Shown piece by piece: positions 20,701 to 32,423 of a stretch of DNA of 64,000 bases. The first letter of the stretch is position 1; every line of letters starts with the position of its first letter. The notes beneath the pieces are model-generated. The model searched no databases. It worked only from the letters and a program-made list of their open reading frames with translations, and was not told the origin of the DNA. The position numbers were made by a program, and so were the translations under genes. The DNA is from Edaphochlamys debaryana. Taxonomy: Eukaryota > Chlorophyta > Chlorophyceae > Chlamydomonadales. The DNA is taken from assembly GCA_016858145.1 (NCBI GenBank), contig JAEHOE010000002.1:1798001-1862000 (forward strand), read 5' to 3'.

Positions 20701-23700
20701 GCCCACTGCGGCCCTGCTGCCCCCTGCTTGCTGGCTGGGGGTGGTGGTGGCTACAGGGACCCGGGCCCAGGGCATGGCAGCTCGACGACGCTGGATGGCC
20801 TCCGCGTCTAGGACGGCGGCCTCGATGGGCTGCGTGCCAGGCGGGTGCTGGGACGCGGCGGAGAGGAGGACGCTCAGGCTGGGCGCCTGGCTGTGCATTG
20901 GGCCTCGTCCCTGGCTGTGGCCCTGGCTCCGGCCTTGGCTGTGGGCCTGGCTAGGCGCCCGGCCCTGGCTGGTTGTTTGCGTTTGCGGTCCCTGCTGCTG
21001 GTGCTGGTGCTGAGTGGAGACCTGGCGTGGTGCCGCGGCCCTCAGCGCAAGCCTGGACCGCCGCTGCGGCTGCTGCTGCGGAGACACGGTGGCAGCCGCG
21101 CCCTCGGCACGGCGTGGCTCTTGCTGGGGCTGCGCTGGTTGCTGCGGCTGTGGTCGGGCTGGTGGGCGGGCCTCCGCCTGGGGCGAGAGCTGCATGGGCA
21201 CGGGCGCCGTGTCACGGCCCCGCTCCACACCTGCATCCGCCGGCAGGGCCCGCATGGCTGCCGGCGTCTCGCGGGCCTCGTGCCGCTTGCGGCGGCCCTG
21301 GGTGGCCAGCACGGCAGGCGTGCGCGCCGCCATCTTGCGGCCGAACAGCTTGAAGGCGCCCCGGCCGCGGCTCTGCGCCTCAGCGTCGCTGCCGTGGTCG
21401 TCGCTGCCATCTGAGGATCCGCCGCTTGAGGAGCTGCCGGCACCTGCCACGTCAGCAGCGGCACCAGCAGCAGCAGCGCTTGTGCCGGGGCGCAGGGCCA
21501 CTGGGGTGCACCCATCCGGCCCTTCGCTGCTGCCGTCGACACCACCGGCTAGGATGCCGAAGCTGAACTCGGGAGTCATACCGCCCGGCCCTGCGGAACG
21601 TGGGCCGCCGGCGGCGGGCGTCCGAGCCTCAGCACCGGCCTCGGCCTCGGCCGGGGGCTGGAGCGCCGGGCTGAGGTGCATTGGGGAGGGCTGCGGCTGG
21701 AAGGAGAAGGCGGGGGTGCGACTTGCGTCGGGCGACGATCGGGGCCCGGGGACTACCGCCTCCGTGCTTGGCCCGGGGCTGAGGTGCATCGGGGAGGCAG
21801 ACGCATGAGAGGCGGAGGCCGGCGAGGGCGCCGGGCTTGGGGTCACACTCGGCCCAGGGAGTTGGGCCGCGGCAGGTCCTTGCACGGCACATGCAGGAGA
21901 CCGATCCTGGGGCGATGTAGGGTCATAGCGGTCCAGGAGGGTGGCCGGCTGCAGCAGCAGGCCCATACCGCCCGCGCTGGAGGGCCCCGCAGCAGACGGC
22001 GCCCGCACAGGCCCATCACGAGGGCCGCCACCAAGGGAGCTCGGAGTGGTGCCGTCCATTCGCTCGTCCACGCGGTCTTGGGCTTGCTGGTTTCCGGATG
22101 GCGGCGGGGTCTCGTCCTCCTCCGCTTCCTCGCCGTGCCCGCCGCCCAGCACTAGCCCCGCCCCGCCAGGGGTGGCGGTGGGGGTCCCGCCAGCACCTCT
22201 GGCCGTCACTGGCGTGCCCCCCTGACCCAGCCCCCCCTCCAATGGATGCTGTGGCCTTCGCTCCGCCGCTGCTGTCGAAGCCGCAGGCGAGACCCTACCG
22301 TCCCCACTGCCATGTGCAACGGACCCTGGCTCGGCCGTAAGCGTCCCATGCGGTGACGGTGGTGAGCCCAGCTCCATATCCAGCTCCGCGCCGCCCTCTT
22401 GGTCCCCACTGCTTAGCCGCCGTGAAGCGGATACTGAGTTCCTCCCAAGCCCGTGCTCGGCCGACGCTCCGTCTGGGCTCTGGCCTTCGTCCATGACAGC
22501 CGCAGGCGATGCCTGCCCGCCGCCCGGTCCCTGGCCCCAGCCCCAGGCCTGACCCGGACCGGTGCCTTGGGGTTCCGGCGAAGCGGCCGCAGCGGATGTG
22601 GAGGGTTCAGCCGTGTCGCGATGCAGGGGGCTGCGCGGGCGCTGCTCGGCGGTGGTGGCGGCAGCCTCCCGGCCCAGCTTCTGCCGCTGTAGCATGGACA
22701 CCAGCTGTGAGAAGGAAAGGTCGTCTGGAGGCGGTGGCGGCGGCTCCTCCGCCCCGACTTCCTCCGCCTCTGCTGCCTCCGCCTCCACTTCCATCTGCGA
22801 CCTTGCGTCCGCCTCCTCCTCCTCCCGGCGCGGAAGGGAAGACAGACCGCCCTCGCCGTGCTCACGACGCCCCAGCCCTTGCAGCTCCAGCGGCGGCGAA
22901 GCTGCCACTGCTCCAACACCGCATATCGCAGAACTCGGGCCGGGCGGCGGCAGGGGCTGCTGCGCGGCTGACGGCGGCGTCAGCAGCGACTGAGGCAGCG
23001 GCGGCGGCGATGTCTGCATCCTGGCGGCAGCCGGCCCGGCGGCGTACGGGCTGGGAGCCTGGTGAACGTCGGGAGTCCAGGCGGCAGGCCCCCGCGGGGC
23101 CAGGCCCTCACGCGCCTCTCGCATTCCATCCACCAGCTGGGAGAGCGATGGCACACCGCCGGGGCTGGGCCACCACCCGCCGCCGCCGCCGCTGCCGCCA
23201 CCACCTGCGCCGCCGCTACCCCCATGGGCCCCGCCTAAGCCCAAGCCACCGCCCTGCTCCTGCGCCGCTGTGCGGGCTTGGTAGGCAGGCGCAGGAGGGT
23301 CATGGGCCTGGCCAGCCTCTGGCTGGAGCCATAAGGGCTCGTGCAGAGGCGAGGGGGCGGGAGAAGGTTCCGCAGCGTTGAGGCCGTTCGGGCTGGCGCC
23401 ACCTGGGGTGGGCGCCGGCTGAAGCCCATGCCGTGCCTCGCGCAGCCCCTCCACCAGCTGAGTCATGAATCCCGGCCCCTCCAGCTCGGGATCTTCCTCC
23501 TGATCTGGATCTTGCTCCACGTGATCCCGCCCCGCCCTGCCGTACACGCCGCCAGGGCCTTGCTCCAGGTACCCAGCAGCGCCGTAAGCCAAGCCTCCGT
23601 TCGCGCCGACAGCATCCAGGCCACCTCCGCCGACAGACTGGCCCGCTGCTCCCTGCCCGAGCTCCGCGGGCCCTGCTGCTGCCTTCCTTACGCCCCATGG

Positions 23701-25820
23701 CGGGCCAGGGGACGCAAGCAGGGACGCAGCTGGACGCGTGGGCGAGCGCGCAAGGGGCACCTCCGCGGCGTGGCGGACCTCCCGTAGCTGGGCGGCGAGC
23801 TGGGACAGCGGCGGTCCTGTCCACGTGTCTTCGGGATCCTCGGGAAAGCCAGTCATACCGTTACCGTACACAGGCCCTAAGCCGTTGACCGGACCTGCCG
23901 GGTGCTTCCCCACGGCCCCGGCGGGAGGGCGTCCAGGCGCTGAAGGCCAGCCGGGCGCTGCACCCACCCCCCACACACCGCCCGCGCCGTTGCTCGCGCC
24001 GCGCAACAGCCCTGCGGCGCCGCCCCGCTCTGCGCCGGAAGGGAGGGGGCTCGGTGCGGCCACGGGGCCCGCAGCGCGGCCCTCCAGCGCCATGCCCTGA
24101 GGCCGGGGCTGCGGGCGGGCATGCTGTGGCGCGGGTGACTCGGGCCGCTCGTGCATGCCCTGACGGATGGACTGGAGGTCAGCCGCGAGTTGAGTGAGCG
24201 AGGGCCCCACCATGCCTTCGCCCTCGTCATCGTCTCCGTCGTCATGCAACACTGCCGGCCCGCCCGGTGCTTCGAGGTCCCGCCGCTGCCCCGGGCGGGC
24301 TCCGGCGCTGGGGGCTGGCTGGCCTAGGACGGAGCCTTGGGAAGAGCGGGGCGAGGCCAGGGCTGCCATGAGGGCCACGGCCGCGGGGTGGCGGCCCGGC
24401 TCGCCCTCCCCTTGCGACTGGACGTCGGTCCTCAACCCCATGCCCGGTCCACGCAGCTGCGCAGTCCGGGTCTGCCCAAAGGGCGCGCCAGCGGTGCTAG
24501 CCGCCGCGGTGGCCGCACTCGAGCTAGGCGCCTGGGCAGCAGCGGCGGTGGCGGAGAGCCCTCGGCCTGGTGCTGCCCGGAAGCGCTCCGTCTGGGTCCC
24601 GTCGTCGCCTGCCGACAGATCCAGGTGCCTCACGTGCCACGGCTTGGTGGGCAGCAGCCCCCCGCCTCCGCCACCCCCGCCCCCGCCGCCACCCAGGGCA
24701 GTCGCCAGGTCCATTGTGTCATCGTTGCCCTCCTCCTCCGCGACCGGCAGGAAGCCTGCATCGCCCTCGGGGGCAGCCTGGCCGCCGTTACCGGGGGCCG
24801 CGCCCTCGGCAGAGGGGCCCTCCTCCGGCACCGATGAGACGCGAACGCGCCAGGGCCGGCGAGAGAGCTCGCCCACGCCGGTCGCGGGCGCAGCAGCAGG
24901 GAGGTCGGCAAACGAATCCTCCACCTGGCTAAAGTGGACCCGCCAGGGAGCAGGCTTCTGTGCGGTAAGCGCTGGCGCCGCGGCGGCTGCGGCAGGCGGC
25001 ACGGCGGCTGCGGCCCGGGCCGAGTCCCAGAGGCCTACGCCCAGCGGCGGCTTGGCGGCCGTGGCCAGGGGCTCTGGCTTGATGCCGTCGGCATGGCTGC
25101 CGCTGCCAGCCTGCCCCAGCACCCAGGGCGTGTGGGAAGGCGCTTGGATACCACCGCGGGCTGCTGCTGGTGCTGGTCCATTTGTGACCGTGCTTTTAGG
25201 GCCGGGTCCAGCGCGGGCGCCACGCTGGGTGGCCTGCTGGGTAGGCGCTGCGCGGCCTGCGGCAGCAGCGGTTGCCTGGACCGCACCCAGTGGCTTTCGG
25301 GTCGCCGCAGCGCCCGGTTCGGTGGGGGCGAAGGGCTCGGGGGGCAGCCGTGCTGCGCGTTGCTCACAGGCGGTCAGCCAGTCCACAGTCACGACAGCCT
25401 AGGGTGGCGACCAAGGATGGGATAGGGGGGTACAGGGCAATGATGGGTACAGGGGGATAGGGGGTTACAGGGGTACAGGGCAAGGAGTGTGGACTTGTTG
25501 GGGCGTTGGGCTCAGCCTGGCTCTTATACCTGAGGCCACAGGTGGGGGTTGACACGGACGGCGTCAAGCTTGTCGGACTTCGCGCCGGGGATGGTGACAA
25601 TGTGCGTGACCCGCTTCGACAGATTCGGGGAGTAGTCTGCAGGGAGGTGATACAGCAGCTTTAGCTCCGCCGAGTTTAATGCGTAGCCGCGGAGGAGGAG
25701 GGCGCTCTTACCGCCTCCCGACTGCAGGATGGCCCGCTGGACCTTGGCTTTCTCATCCTTCCGCAGCCCGCTGGTTGTGATGGTCACGCCTGCAGCCCAG
25801 CGAGCGTCCGTTGCATCCAT
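17786..25820 (-). CDS. Very large BRCT-domain scaffold protein with repeated short motifs
   Basis: Five exons on the minus strand: 25820-25530, 25398-19487 (5912 nt), 19342-18918, 18759-18491, 18205-17786; 7317 nt, 2438 aa. Residues 1-110 form a BRCT repeat (SKRVTHIVTIPGAK, then AVVTVDWLTACEQ). A second BRCT-like unit lies near 1995-2070 (LLGGAAVIIDRCLT, ALGGRV, LGCGASAVVCEP, WLAWGAHLLSP). A Leu/Arg-rich helical domain near the C terminus (PVRQILEAVRQHYGEELSYR) is unassigned. The low-complexity middle holds three PWRV motifs (about 249, 279, 353), five S/T-Q-L helices (about 500, 631, 749, 854, 994) and three PMxLSP motifs (about 1301, 1338, 1501). BRCT repeats bind phosphopeptides in DNA-damage signalling, so a nuclear mediator role (MDC1/53BP1/Rad9-like by analogy) is inferred; no orthologue is recognised. 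Further in-frame introns inside the giant exon cannot be excluded. Confidence 0.83.
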
Positions 25821-26393
25821 CGCGCCACTACCTAGCTAGTCACTTCGTGCTCAACCATGTTTCGGGGCCCTATTTCAAGTTTGTTAACAGCGGTATAAAA
25901 TAAGTTGTTGCCGTTGTATATGCGAGTGCCGCTGGAAAGAGCTAAACGCTCCTGGAGCCTTCTTCGGAAAGCTGTCGCGGCTGTTTCAACAGCTTGCGCA
26001 TACACACAAACTGCGAGACTAGTGTCTACTGCTGGTGCAGATTAGGGTGCGTTCACATCTGACCGAAACTCGCTATTGCTGACCGGAATGACCGAAATGC
26101 GTTCACACCGTGCGACCGTATTGCATTTCTATTTCGGTAGAAACGCGTTCCTTCGCGGAAACTCGTTTGTGACCCAAAGACTCAAACAGCGACAGAATGA
26201 CCGAAAGCGCGAGCGCCGGTCGCGTGCAAGCGTGCAAGGCATGCCACACACACGCGTCCGCACCGCTACGGTCGCCCCCTTCGCGGCAAGCACATAGGCA
26301 GTCCACCCTTAGCCAGAGAGGAGGCTTTGAGCGGCGTTTGGAGGCGCTGTAGCTCCAGTTTGGGCAGCTGACCGCGACAGCCCCGACCAACCC

Positions 26394-26557
26394 GCGAGGG
26401 CCAGAGCTGTATCGGTACAGCAGCCGCACGTCAGGAGCGCCTGTGCCGAAGCGGGGCCGGGGCAGGAGTACGTTTCCGGCCGGGAAGCGGGCGGGGGAGG
26501 CGCGAGGGCCAGAGCCGTATCGATACAGCAGCCGCACGTCAGGAGGGCCTGTGCCGA
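26394..26557. repeat. Pair of 56-bp direct repeats, each with a palindromic core
   Basis: 26394-26449 and 26502-26557 differ at three positions only (offset 108). Each has an inverted-repeat core: CTGTATCGGTACAG in copy 1 and GTATCGATAC in copy 2, where two of the substitutions change the loop and one arm. The shared remainder is CAGCCGCACGTCAGGAG and CCTGTGCCGA. Confidence 0.88.
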
Positions 26558-26630
26558 GCCTGTGTGGGGTGCTTGTTGTCCCGTCTTGTCAGGGTGTGTT
26601 GTGTCGAGTGGTGATGCGAGCATGGGTGGA

Positions 26631-26662
26631 GGACTTCGGGGCCCCGGGACTTCGGGGCCCCG
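26631..26662. repeat. 16-bp tandem duplication with GGGGCCCC palindrome
   Basis: GGACTTCGGGGCCCCG occurs twice head to tail, followed by a degenerate third unit (AGACTCGGGGACCGGG). Confidence 0.9.
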
Positions 26663-27289
26663 AGACTCGGGGACCGGGTGGTTCCCCCTTGCCCGCGGCA
26701 GCCCGCGGCCTCTTGAGCCCCCCTCGGCCAGTTCCCCTGGGCGGGTCTGTATCAAAGGTTTCGGCATGCTAAAGCTGACGGTCGGGATGTGATCGGTTGG
26801 GCGTGGAAGGCCTGCGGAACGCTGGGGTGCCCGTTGCCGACCAAGCCAGTTGGGGGAGGCTACTGGCAACATGGCATGTCGGCACGCACGCTAGTCACCC
26901 GCAGACGCCCGCAGAGCAGCCCATGCGTCCTCATCCTCTTCGAACCCCCATAACAGTAACGTGTCTGGGCAGGCGCGGGCCGCGCCGCGCCGCGCGGCGC
27001 TGTGAGGGGGGATGAGCACGTGTTTCAATCCGCCGGCCCACTTCGCTTGTTTACGAGCGTCAAGTCCCCACTTCCCCCACTCGCTGCTCCTACTGCCACA
27101 GCGGTATTGTCCAAAGTCTCCAAACAACAGCTGCTTGCCACCTGCAGCTCTGGTGCTCAGAACCCGGTATGCAAGCCCCTGTATACACGGTGCACATCGT
27201 TCTCAGCATTAGTAACCCGGCTTTCCGCAGTTTGGCGTCAGCTTTGTGATCACTCTCGCAGCCAACACCGCAACGCAAGGACGAGCAGC

Positions 27290-29962
27290 ATGATCAGCCT
27301 CCGCAAGGAGGTGGCTACTGCTTTCAAAGCTGCCGCGAAGGAGCTCAACGTGGATGGGAAGGAGCTGGGCGAGCTCAGCGCCTTCCTGGCCTGCTTGTCG
27401 GAGGAGGAACTCGCCTTTTTCCCGCTAGGCAATAACGAGGCAATCCTTGGTTTCGTGCGGTCTCTACAAAGAAGCAAATGTAGGAGAATCCGCCCTGTGC
27501 TGCCGCTTTTGAATTGCTGCCGTTCTATTCTCGTTGCGACGCATGCGTTTGATGACAACGCTCGCGGGCTCGGTGCTCCGTGCCGTGCGCAGCGGCACGC
27601 CTTTGCTAATCTGCAATGCCCCCCTGCCGCTCGCACGTTGTAGGCGTGGCGGCTGGCCTGGGCAAGGAGAGCGTGACCGGAGCCGGTGAGGTTTGAGGCG
27701 AGGCCCGGACGCGGAGCAGCCAGACATTGGGCCATGGCTGGGCGAAAGTCCAATATAGTTTGGGGTGCTGGGAGCCGTGACAGGCGGCAAGGGGCGGCCG
27801 ACACCCGCCCCAGGGAGGGCGCGCCAGCTGTAGGCAGGTGGTGGGCTGGGTGGGCGGGGCGCTCTGGCCTGCGGTGCGGGTGGTGGTGTGGGCACGGGCT
27901 GCGGCGCGGACCTGGGCCCCAGCGCGGGCATATGCTTTAGTGCAGGCTCGGCGCCGTGTCAAGTCGCATCCTCCTGCCACGGACTGTCCGGCTTGGAGGA
28001 TGCCACCTCCTTGCAGTTGGAGGTAAACCTCTGGCTCGGATCGGATACGCGGCCGAACGGAACAGGGATGTGCGGGGCGCGAACGGCTTGGTTGGTGGTT
28101 GCCACGGCGCCTTGGGCCCGTGAGGCCTTTCGGCTCCGCTGAGCCTGCATCCTCTTAACCCCCTTCACTCTGCCCCCAGCTCCACACCACATTCCATACA
28201 GTGCCCGTGCAGCTGCAGCCCACTCACTCACTCCCGTGCCCATGTGCAGGCCTGATGTCTGCGCTACAGGGCCTGTCTCTCAGGTCTGCCGGTGGGTGCC
28301 CAGCTGGAGCTTGCTTGCGTGTGGCCAGCTTCCAAGTAGCTGGGGGGCCAGTTGGGGTCTAGGGCAGTGGGGCACCTGCAAGTGGTCTCCGGTTGAGCAG
28401 ATGCGCCACCGCACCTTCAGCGGGGGAGCTGGGGATCTGCACCTGTGCCGGGGGCATCTGCAGGAGGCGTTGAAGACTCTGTGCAAGCAGCTAGTACCCG
28501 CGGGGCAGGTTCAATAGCTTGCCTGGCGGGCAGCGTAGCCACGAGAGCACCTCTTGAGGGGAGACCGCGCGGATGGGACGTCAGGGCTATGGCGCTATGC
28601 TGCAAACGGAAGGCCATGACTAGGATGTTCCTCTTGGGAACACGGGGAATGACTGATTTCGCTGTGCGTGCAGGCGTGGCGTATGCTGGCCCTTCGTCTT
28701 CGGGCGGCGCTGCAGCTGGTATGAGCGGGCAAGGGACCCAGCGTCTGGGGGTCGCCACTGCCTACGCAATGGAGGCGGCATGATCTGCCGCCAGGTTTGC
28801 ACCTTCCCATGACTATGCAGGACTGGCTATTGCAACCGCCAACTTCTCGATCGCACCGCCCCTTTGACAAACTCCCTCCCCGCTCATCCGCTGCAGTGCT
28901 CCGCGAGATCGTGTCCCCGCCACGTCCGTCCTCGGTGGTGTGCGTCTCCTTGAGCGTGTTCAATGACGCAGCCCTGGCCTCCATGCTGGCCTCTCATGCG
29001 CAGGCCCTCAGCATCAGGTGGGCGTCCGTCTGGTTCACATGCTCTGGCCGTATGGCCCCGGTGTGCTTGGCTTGGGCGGGGTCTGAGAGCTGGGCGGCGT
29101 GTATACACACGGCGCTTTGCCCTGCCCTCCGCACCCCCTGCAGCGGAAAGGTCCGACACGTCTCAGTAATGCACACGCAGTACACCCTGCTCTTTCCGAA
29201 GAGCTCCACGGAAGCCGAGGAGAAGCTCCGGAGCTTCTTTAAATGGGTCAAGGAGCGCACGCCCGTCCTGGTGGGCGGGGTGCAGCCGGCGGGCAACGAC
29301 CCATGCTGCGTGCTGCTGGTGGACCCGGGGTCGTGCAGCGAGGCGGAGCTGGAGTCATGTGAGGCGGACCTGATCAGCCTCCTGCAGACCGGCAGGCTGG
29401 CCGTCATGTACGCTTCGCCCCAAGTGCAGCAAGCGATAGACAAGCTGTTGCGGGAGCGCGAGAGGTCTGAGCGCTCCAGCCTGCACAGCCTGGGGGGTCT
29501 GGGGAGCTGTCAGCCAACGAGTGACCCGCCCGTGAGTCACATCAGGCCCCCGCGTAGCTACGTGGCGTGCATGCCCCTTGCTGCCCCTTAGTGCGCTCGG
29601 GGTTGGGCGGCGCACGGCCGATGGGCTTGGCGTGCAGGCGGAGGGGCCCCCAGGCAGGGCGAGGGGCACGCGGCGGTCGAGCTGCAGAGAAGCGTATGTC
29701 TGCTGTTGGCTGTTGGAGTTCGCAGGGTTGGCGTTGGGGTAGGAGCGGGGTCGAGGCCCCAGGGCCCCGTGGAGGTGGGTCGCGGTCACCGTCCGTTCCC
29801 TTCCCAACCCCTGCCTCCCCTTCCCCTCCCCTCCCCTGTCAGGTGGACGACATTTACTACCTGGCGGGGACGGCAAGCTTCGGCCAGGGCGGCGCCTTGC
29901 CCTCCAAGCCGCCCGCCCACTCCGAAGTGCTCTCCCGCACCTCCCTGGACCCCTCCGTTTGA
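27290..29962 (+). CDS. Unrecognised 369-aa protein
   Basis: Best chain of seven exons: 27290-27479, 27946-28022, 28401-28493, 28674-28718, 28821-29017, 29144-29531, 29843-29962; 1110 nt in frame. The first exon (MISLRKEVATAFKAAAKELN, then GELSAFLACLSEEELAFFPL) and the last three (VVCVSLSVFNDAALASMLAS; SGKVRHVSVMHTQYTLLFPK; EEKLRSFFKWVKERTPVLVG) look solidly coding. The middle is uncertain: exon 3 could start at 28464, and an alternative acceptor at 28897 would fit if the 28674 exon is read in another phase. The protein is soluble and mixed alpha/beta with a Ser/Arg-rich stretch (LLRERERSERSSLHSL) and no signal peptide, membrane span or catalytic motif I recognise. I cannot assign a function. 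Confidence 0.66.
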
Positions 29963-32423
29963 CGGCACGGCGCCGCCGCCGCCACGCCCCCCGAAGCCGA
30001 TCTGGAGACAGGGGCCTTCCCGGGGGCAGGGCCGGCGGCGGCAGCTGGCGGCAGAGGCGTAGGGGGTGCCGTACCCGAACGGGGGGCAGCTAGAGGAGCC
30101 CGGGGCGGGCGGGGGGTTGGGCCGGGGCTCAGGCTGGGGCCGGCGGGGGCGGAGGCGGGGGACGAGCGGGCTCCGCTGACGGGGGGCTTGCCTCGCTCTG
30201 ACGCCAGGCAGTGACTGGAGAGGGGATGGGGGGGGGGGGCGGTTATGGGGAAGGGCACGGGGCGCTGTCGATTCAATGGCACCGGGGGCGGGGCGAGAGG
30301 GGCGTAGCGGCGGGAGGGGGCGAGGGGGTGGGCACTGGTGGCGCGTCTCTGACTACTGGGGCGGCGTGTGGCCTGGCAGCGGCCGGGGGGGGTGTGCGGC
30401 GTGCCGAGTGTGACTGTGAGGGGAGGGCAGTAGCGGGCAGCAGTGACTGTGCATGGGGCGACCAAGCGACGGAGGGGAGGGCGTGCGGCAGTGCCTCGCT
30501 CGACTGACGGTCTGACGGGGCCCAGCGGAGGGGTGCCTGCGTGTGGCCGGGTTTCGACCCCAGGGGGGCACCTTTGTGAGGGGCTGTTACACAACCCAGA
30601 ACCCACTGCCCCACCCGCGCCCAACCCGGACGCTCCTCGCGGCAACAGCAGCAGTGCGCCCCTGCCAGGGCTGATGTTGCATCCAGTCCTCCAGTCAGAG
30701 TTGGCCATATGGGCAGGCAGGGGAAGCGGGCAGCGGCCGGGGAAGGGGCCACGCCACCGCACGTCAACGCACCCAGCAGGCGCACCAGCCGACCAACAAA
30801 AGCGCTAGGACACGCACTCCGCGAGGGATGCACTCTGCAGCCTCTGCCAGGTTTCAGCAGCCCGCAGTAGGGGGAGGGATTGGGGCGAACCGGTACCCCC
30901 CGGTGCCATGACGGAGGTCAAGAGCCAAGGCAAAGTGCAGCTATCCGGCACCTCGGGATAGGCGATGGGGGCCTCATACCAAGGGGTTTGAGCTCGCTGG
31001 GGGTCAATTCAACATGCAGTCAACCGGGTCTGGCGCCTGAGGGTGTAAGGAATTGGGTACCACTGCTGCCAGTGTGCCAGACGGTGGATTCCCTTGCTGC
31101 CCTGGGCCCGTTTTGCTAGCTTCAGGTACTAGCCGCTATGCTGCCGTAGTGTCCGACTGAGCCGTGCTGGCGTCCCGTGCGTCCGGCAACAGCACCTCGC
31201 TTTGTATGCCGCTCCGCCTTTCGCCAGGGCTGGAGCTGCAGGATAAGGCGGGTTGGCCCCCTTGCGTGCGTTTCCTCAAAGGCAAAGGTGCACATAATAG
31301 AACGTGCCGGATCATCTGGCGTACGGTATAGGCTTACATGTCAAGGTCTGATCTCGGACGGGCAAGCCTTCATCCACATCAGAAGAGCTTGCCCCGCCTT
31401 TCAGCCACAGTCATTTGTGGACTATGCCCGTCTGCTCTCTCCTGCGAGACTTCGCCGCCACTCTACTCACGGCCCACCTGAACCCGATCGGCACGCCTTG
31501 CGCTGGGAACATAACAGAGTCCCTCAGCGTCGTCTATAATGTGCGACCCTGGACTGTTTACCGGCACCGCACCGCCCGTTGGCATCTCATACGGTACGCA
31601 TACTTGCCCGACCCGTTAAAAGCCAGGGAACAGCTATTGACCGGCCCCAGCTGCCGGGCCCCCACCACCCTCCTCCCTCTCTGCACGGGCTTGATGCCCC
31701 CAACCCCAGCTTCTGCAGAAGGCTCCACACGGAGGCCCGGCAGACCCCCACACGTGCCTCATACCCCCCTTGCGGTGCCCTTCGCCGCACCAGCCCCCGG
31801 CTCAATATGGGCCAGCAGCCGGACCCCTCCCCAGTGCTGCATGTCTTTGAAACCACGCATACCACCGCATACCTGCGCAGACCCGCCTCGCCCACAGACC
31901 CCCACCCCCACGTCCCTGCAACGCCATAAGCCATGGCGGCACTCTGTAATGTTATGGCACCGCCATCATAAGCAGCACTTGGCCCCAGCGGGCGGAAGGG
32001 CGGCATCAGGCGGTAATCGATGATGAAAGAAGATACCCATCATGCTCACCTCCCCGCTAGCGTGCAGCCCACATAGGCTGGCCATGCTCAGCGTGGGCAG
32101 GCGCGTTGCCATACTACAGCGAGAGTGAGCCGCCCTGGGCTCCTGAGCCTTCCAAGAAGGTGCCGCGGTGCGAGCCCACTGCAGTGCCGATAGGGCCGCG
32201 GGCGCGGCGCCTTCCCACAAAAAAACATACGGCTGGGTCCGTTGCGGAACCCAGCAACAAACCATACACCACAACTGTATTACGCTGCCATCGTTGCCTG
32301 GTCAGTCGGTCGAAATGCGCTGAGCATCGCGCCATGCGGCGCTACCGGCGCCCGCTTGCGGGCCCGGCCGTAAACCCACACATACCCTGCCATGCCCTGC
32401 CCTGCTCGGAACACCTGGGTACC
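29963..32423. other. Convergent 3' region, unknown gene (+) and RRM gene (-)
   Basis: No coding exon recognised. 30200-30480 is G-rich and opens long shadow frames. A plus-strand TGTAA at 31044-31048 and a minus-strand TGTAA at 31334-31338 could end the two flanking transcripts with 3'UTRs of about 1.1 kb each. 31560-32240 shows only short, compositionally random frames. Confidence 0.5.

Larger units (their letters stand above)
25821..27289. other. Intergenic region, BRCT gene (-) / unknown gene (+), AT-richer insert and repeats
   Basis: No coding exon recognised. 25850-26220 is clearly less GC-rich than its surroundings and includes GGTATAAAATAAG (about 25893) and repeated GCGTTCACA/GACCGAAA words at 26046-26125, which may be a decayed mobile element. 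26394-26662 holds the repeats listed separately. The promoter of the plus-strand gene should lie in 27000-27289. Confidence 0.5.

Noticed and set aside
18821..25402. Long plus-strand open frames (437, 402 and about 290 aa) opposite the BRCT gene
   Set aside because: Composition is Ala/Arg/Pro-rich with no domains or splice logic; the minus strand has the BRCT motifs, repeated peptides and a phase-perfect exon chain.
26394..26557. Possible CRISPR-like spaced repeats
   Set aside because: Only two copies, eukaryotic nuclear context, imperfect and with palindromic cores; nothing else fits a CRISPR array.
28247..28284. Extra exon GCCTGATGTCTGCGCTACAG in the unknown plus-strand gene
   Set aside because: In the phase left by the previous exon it begins GCC TGA (stop), so it cannot be included in the current model.
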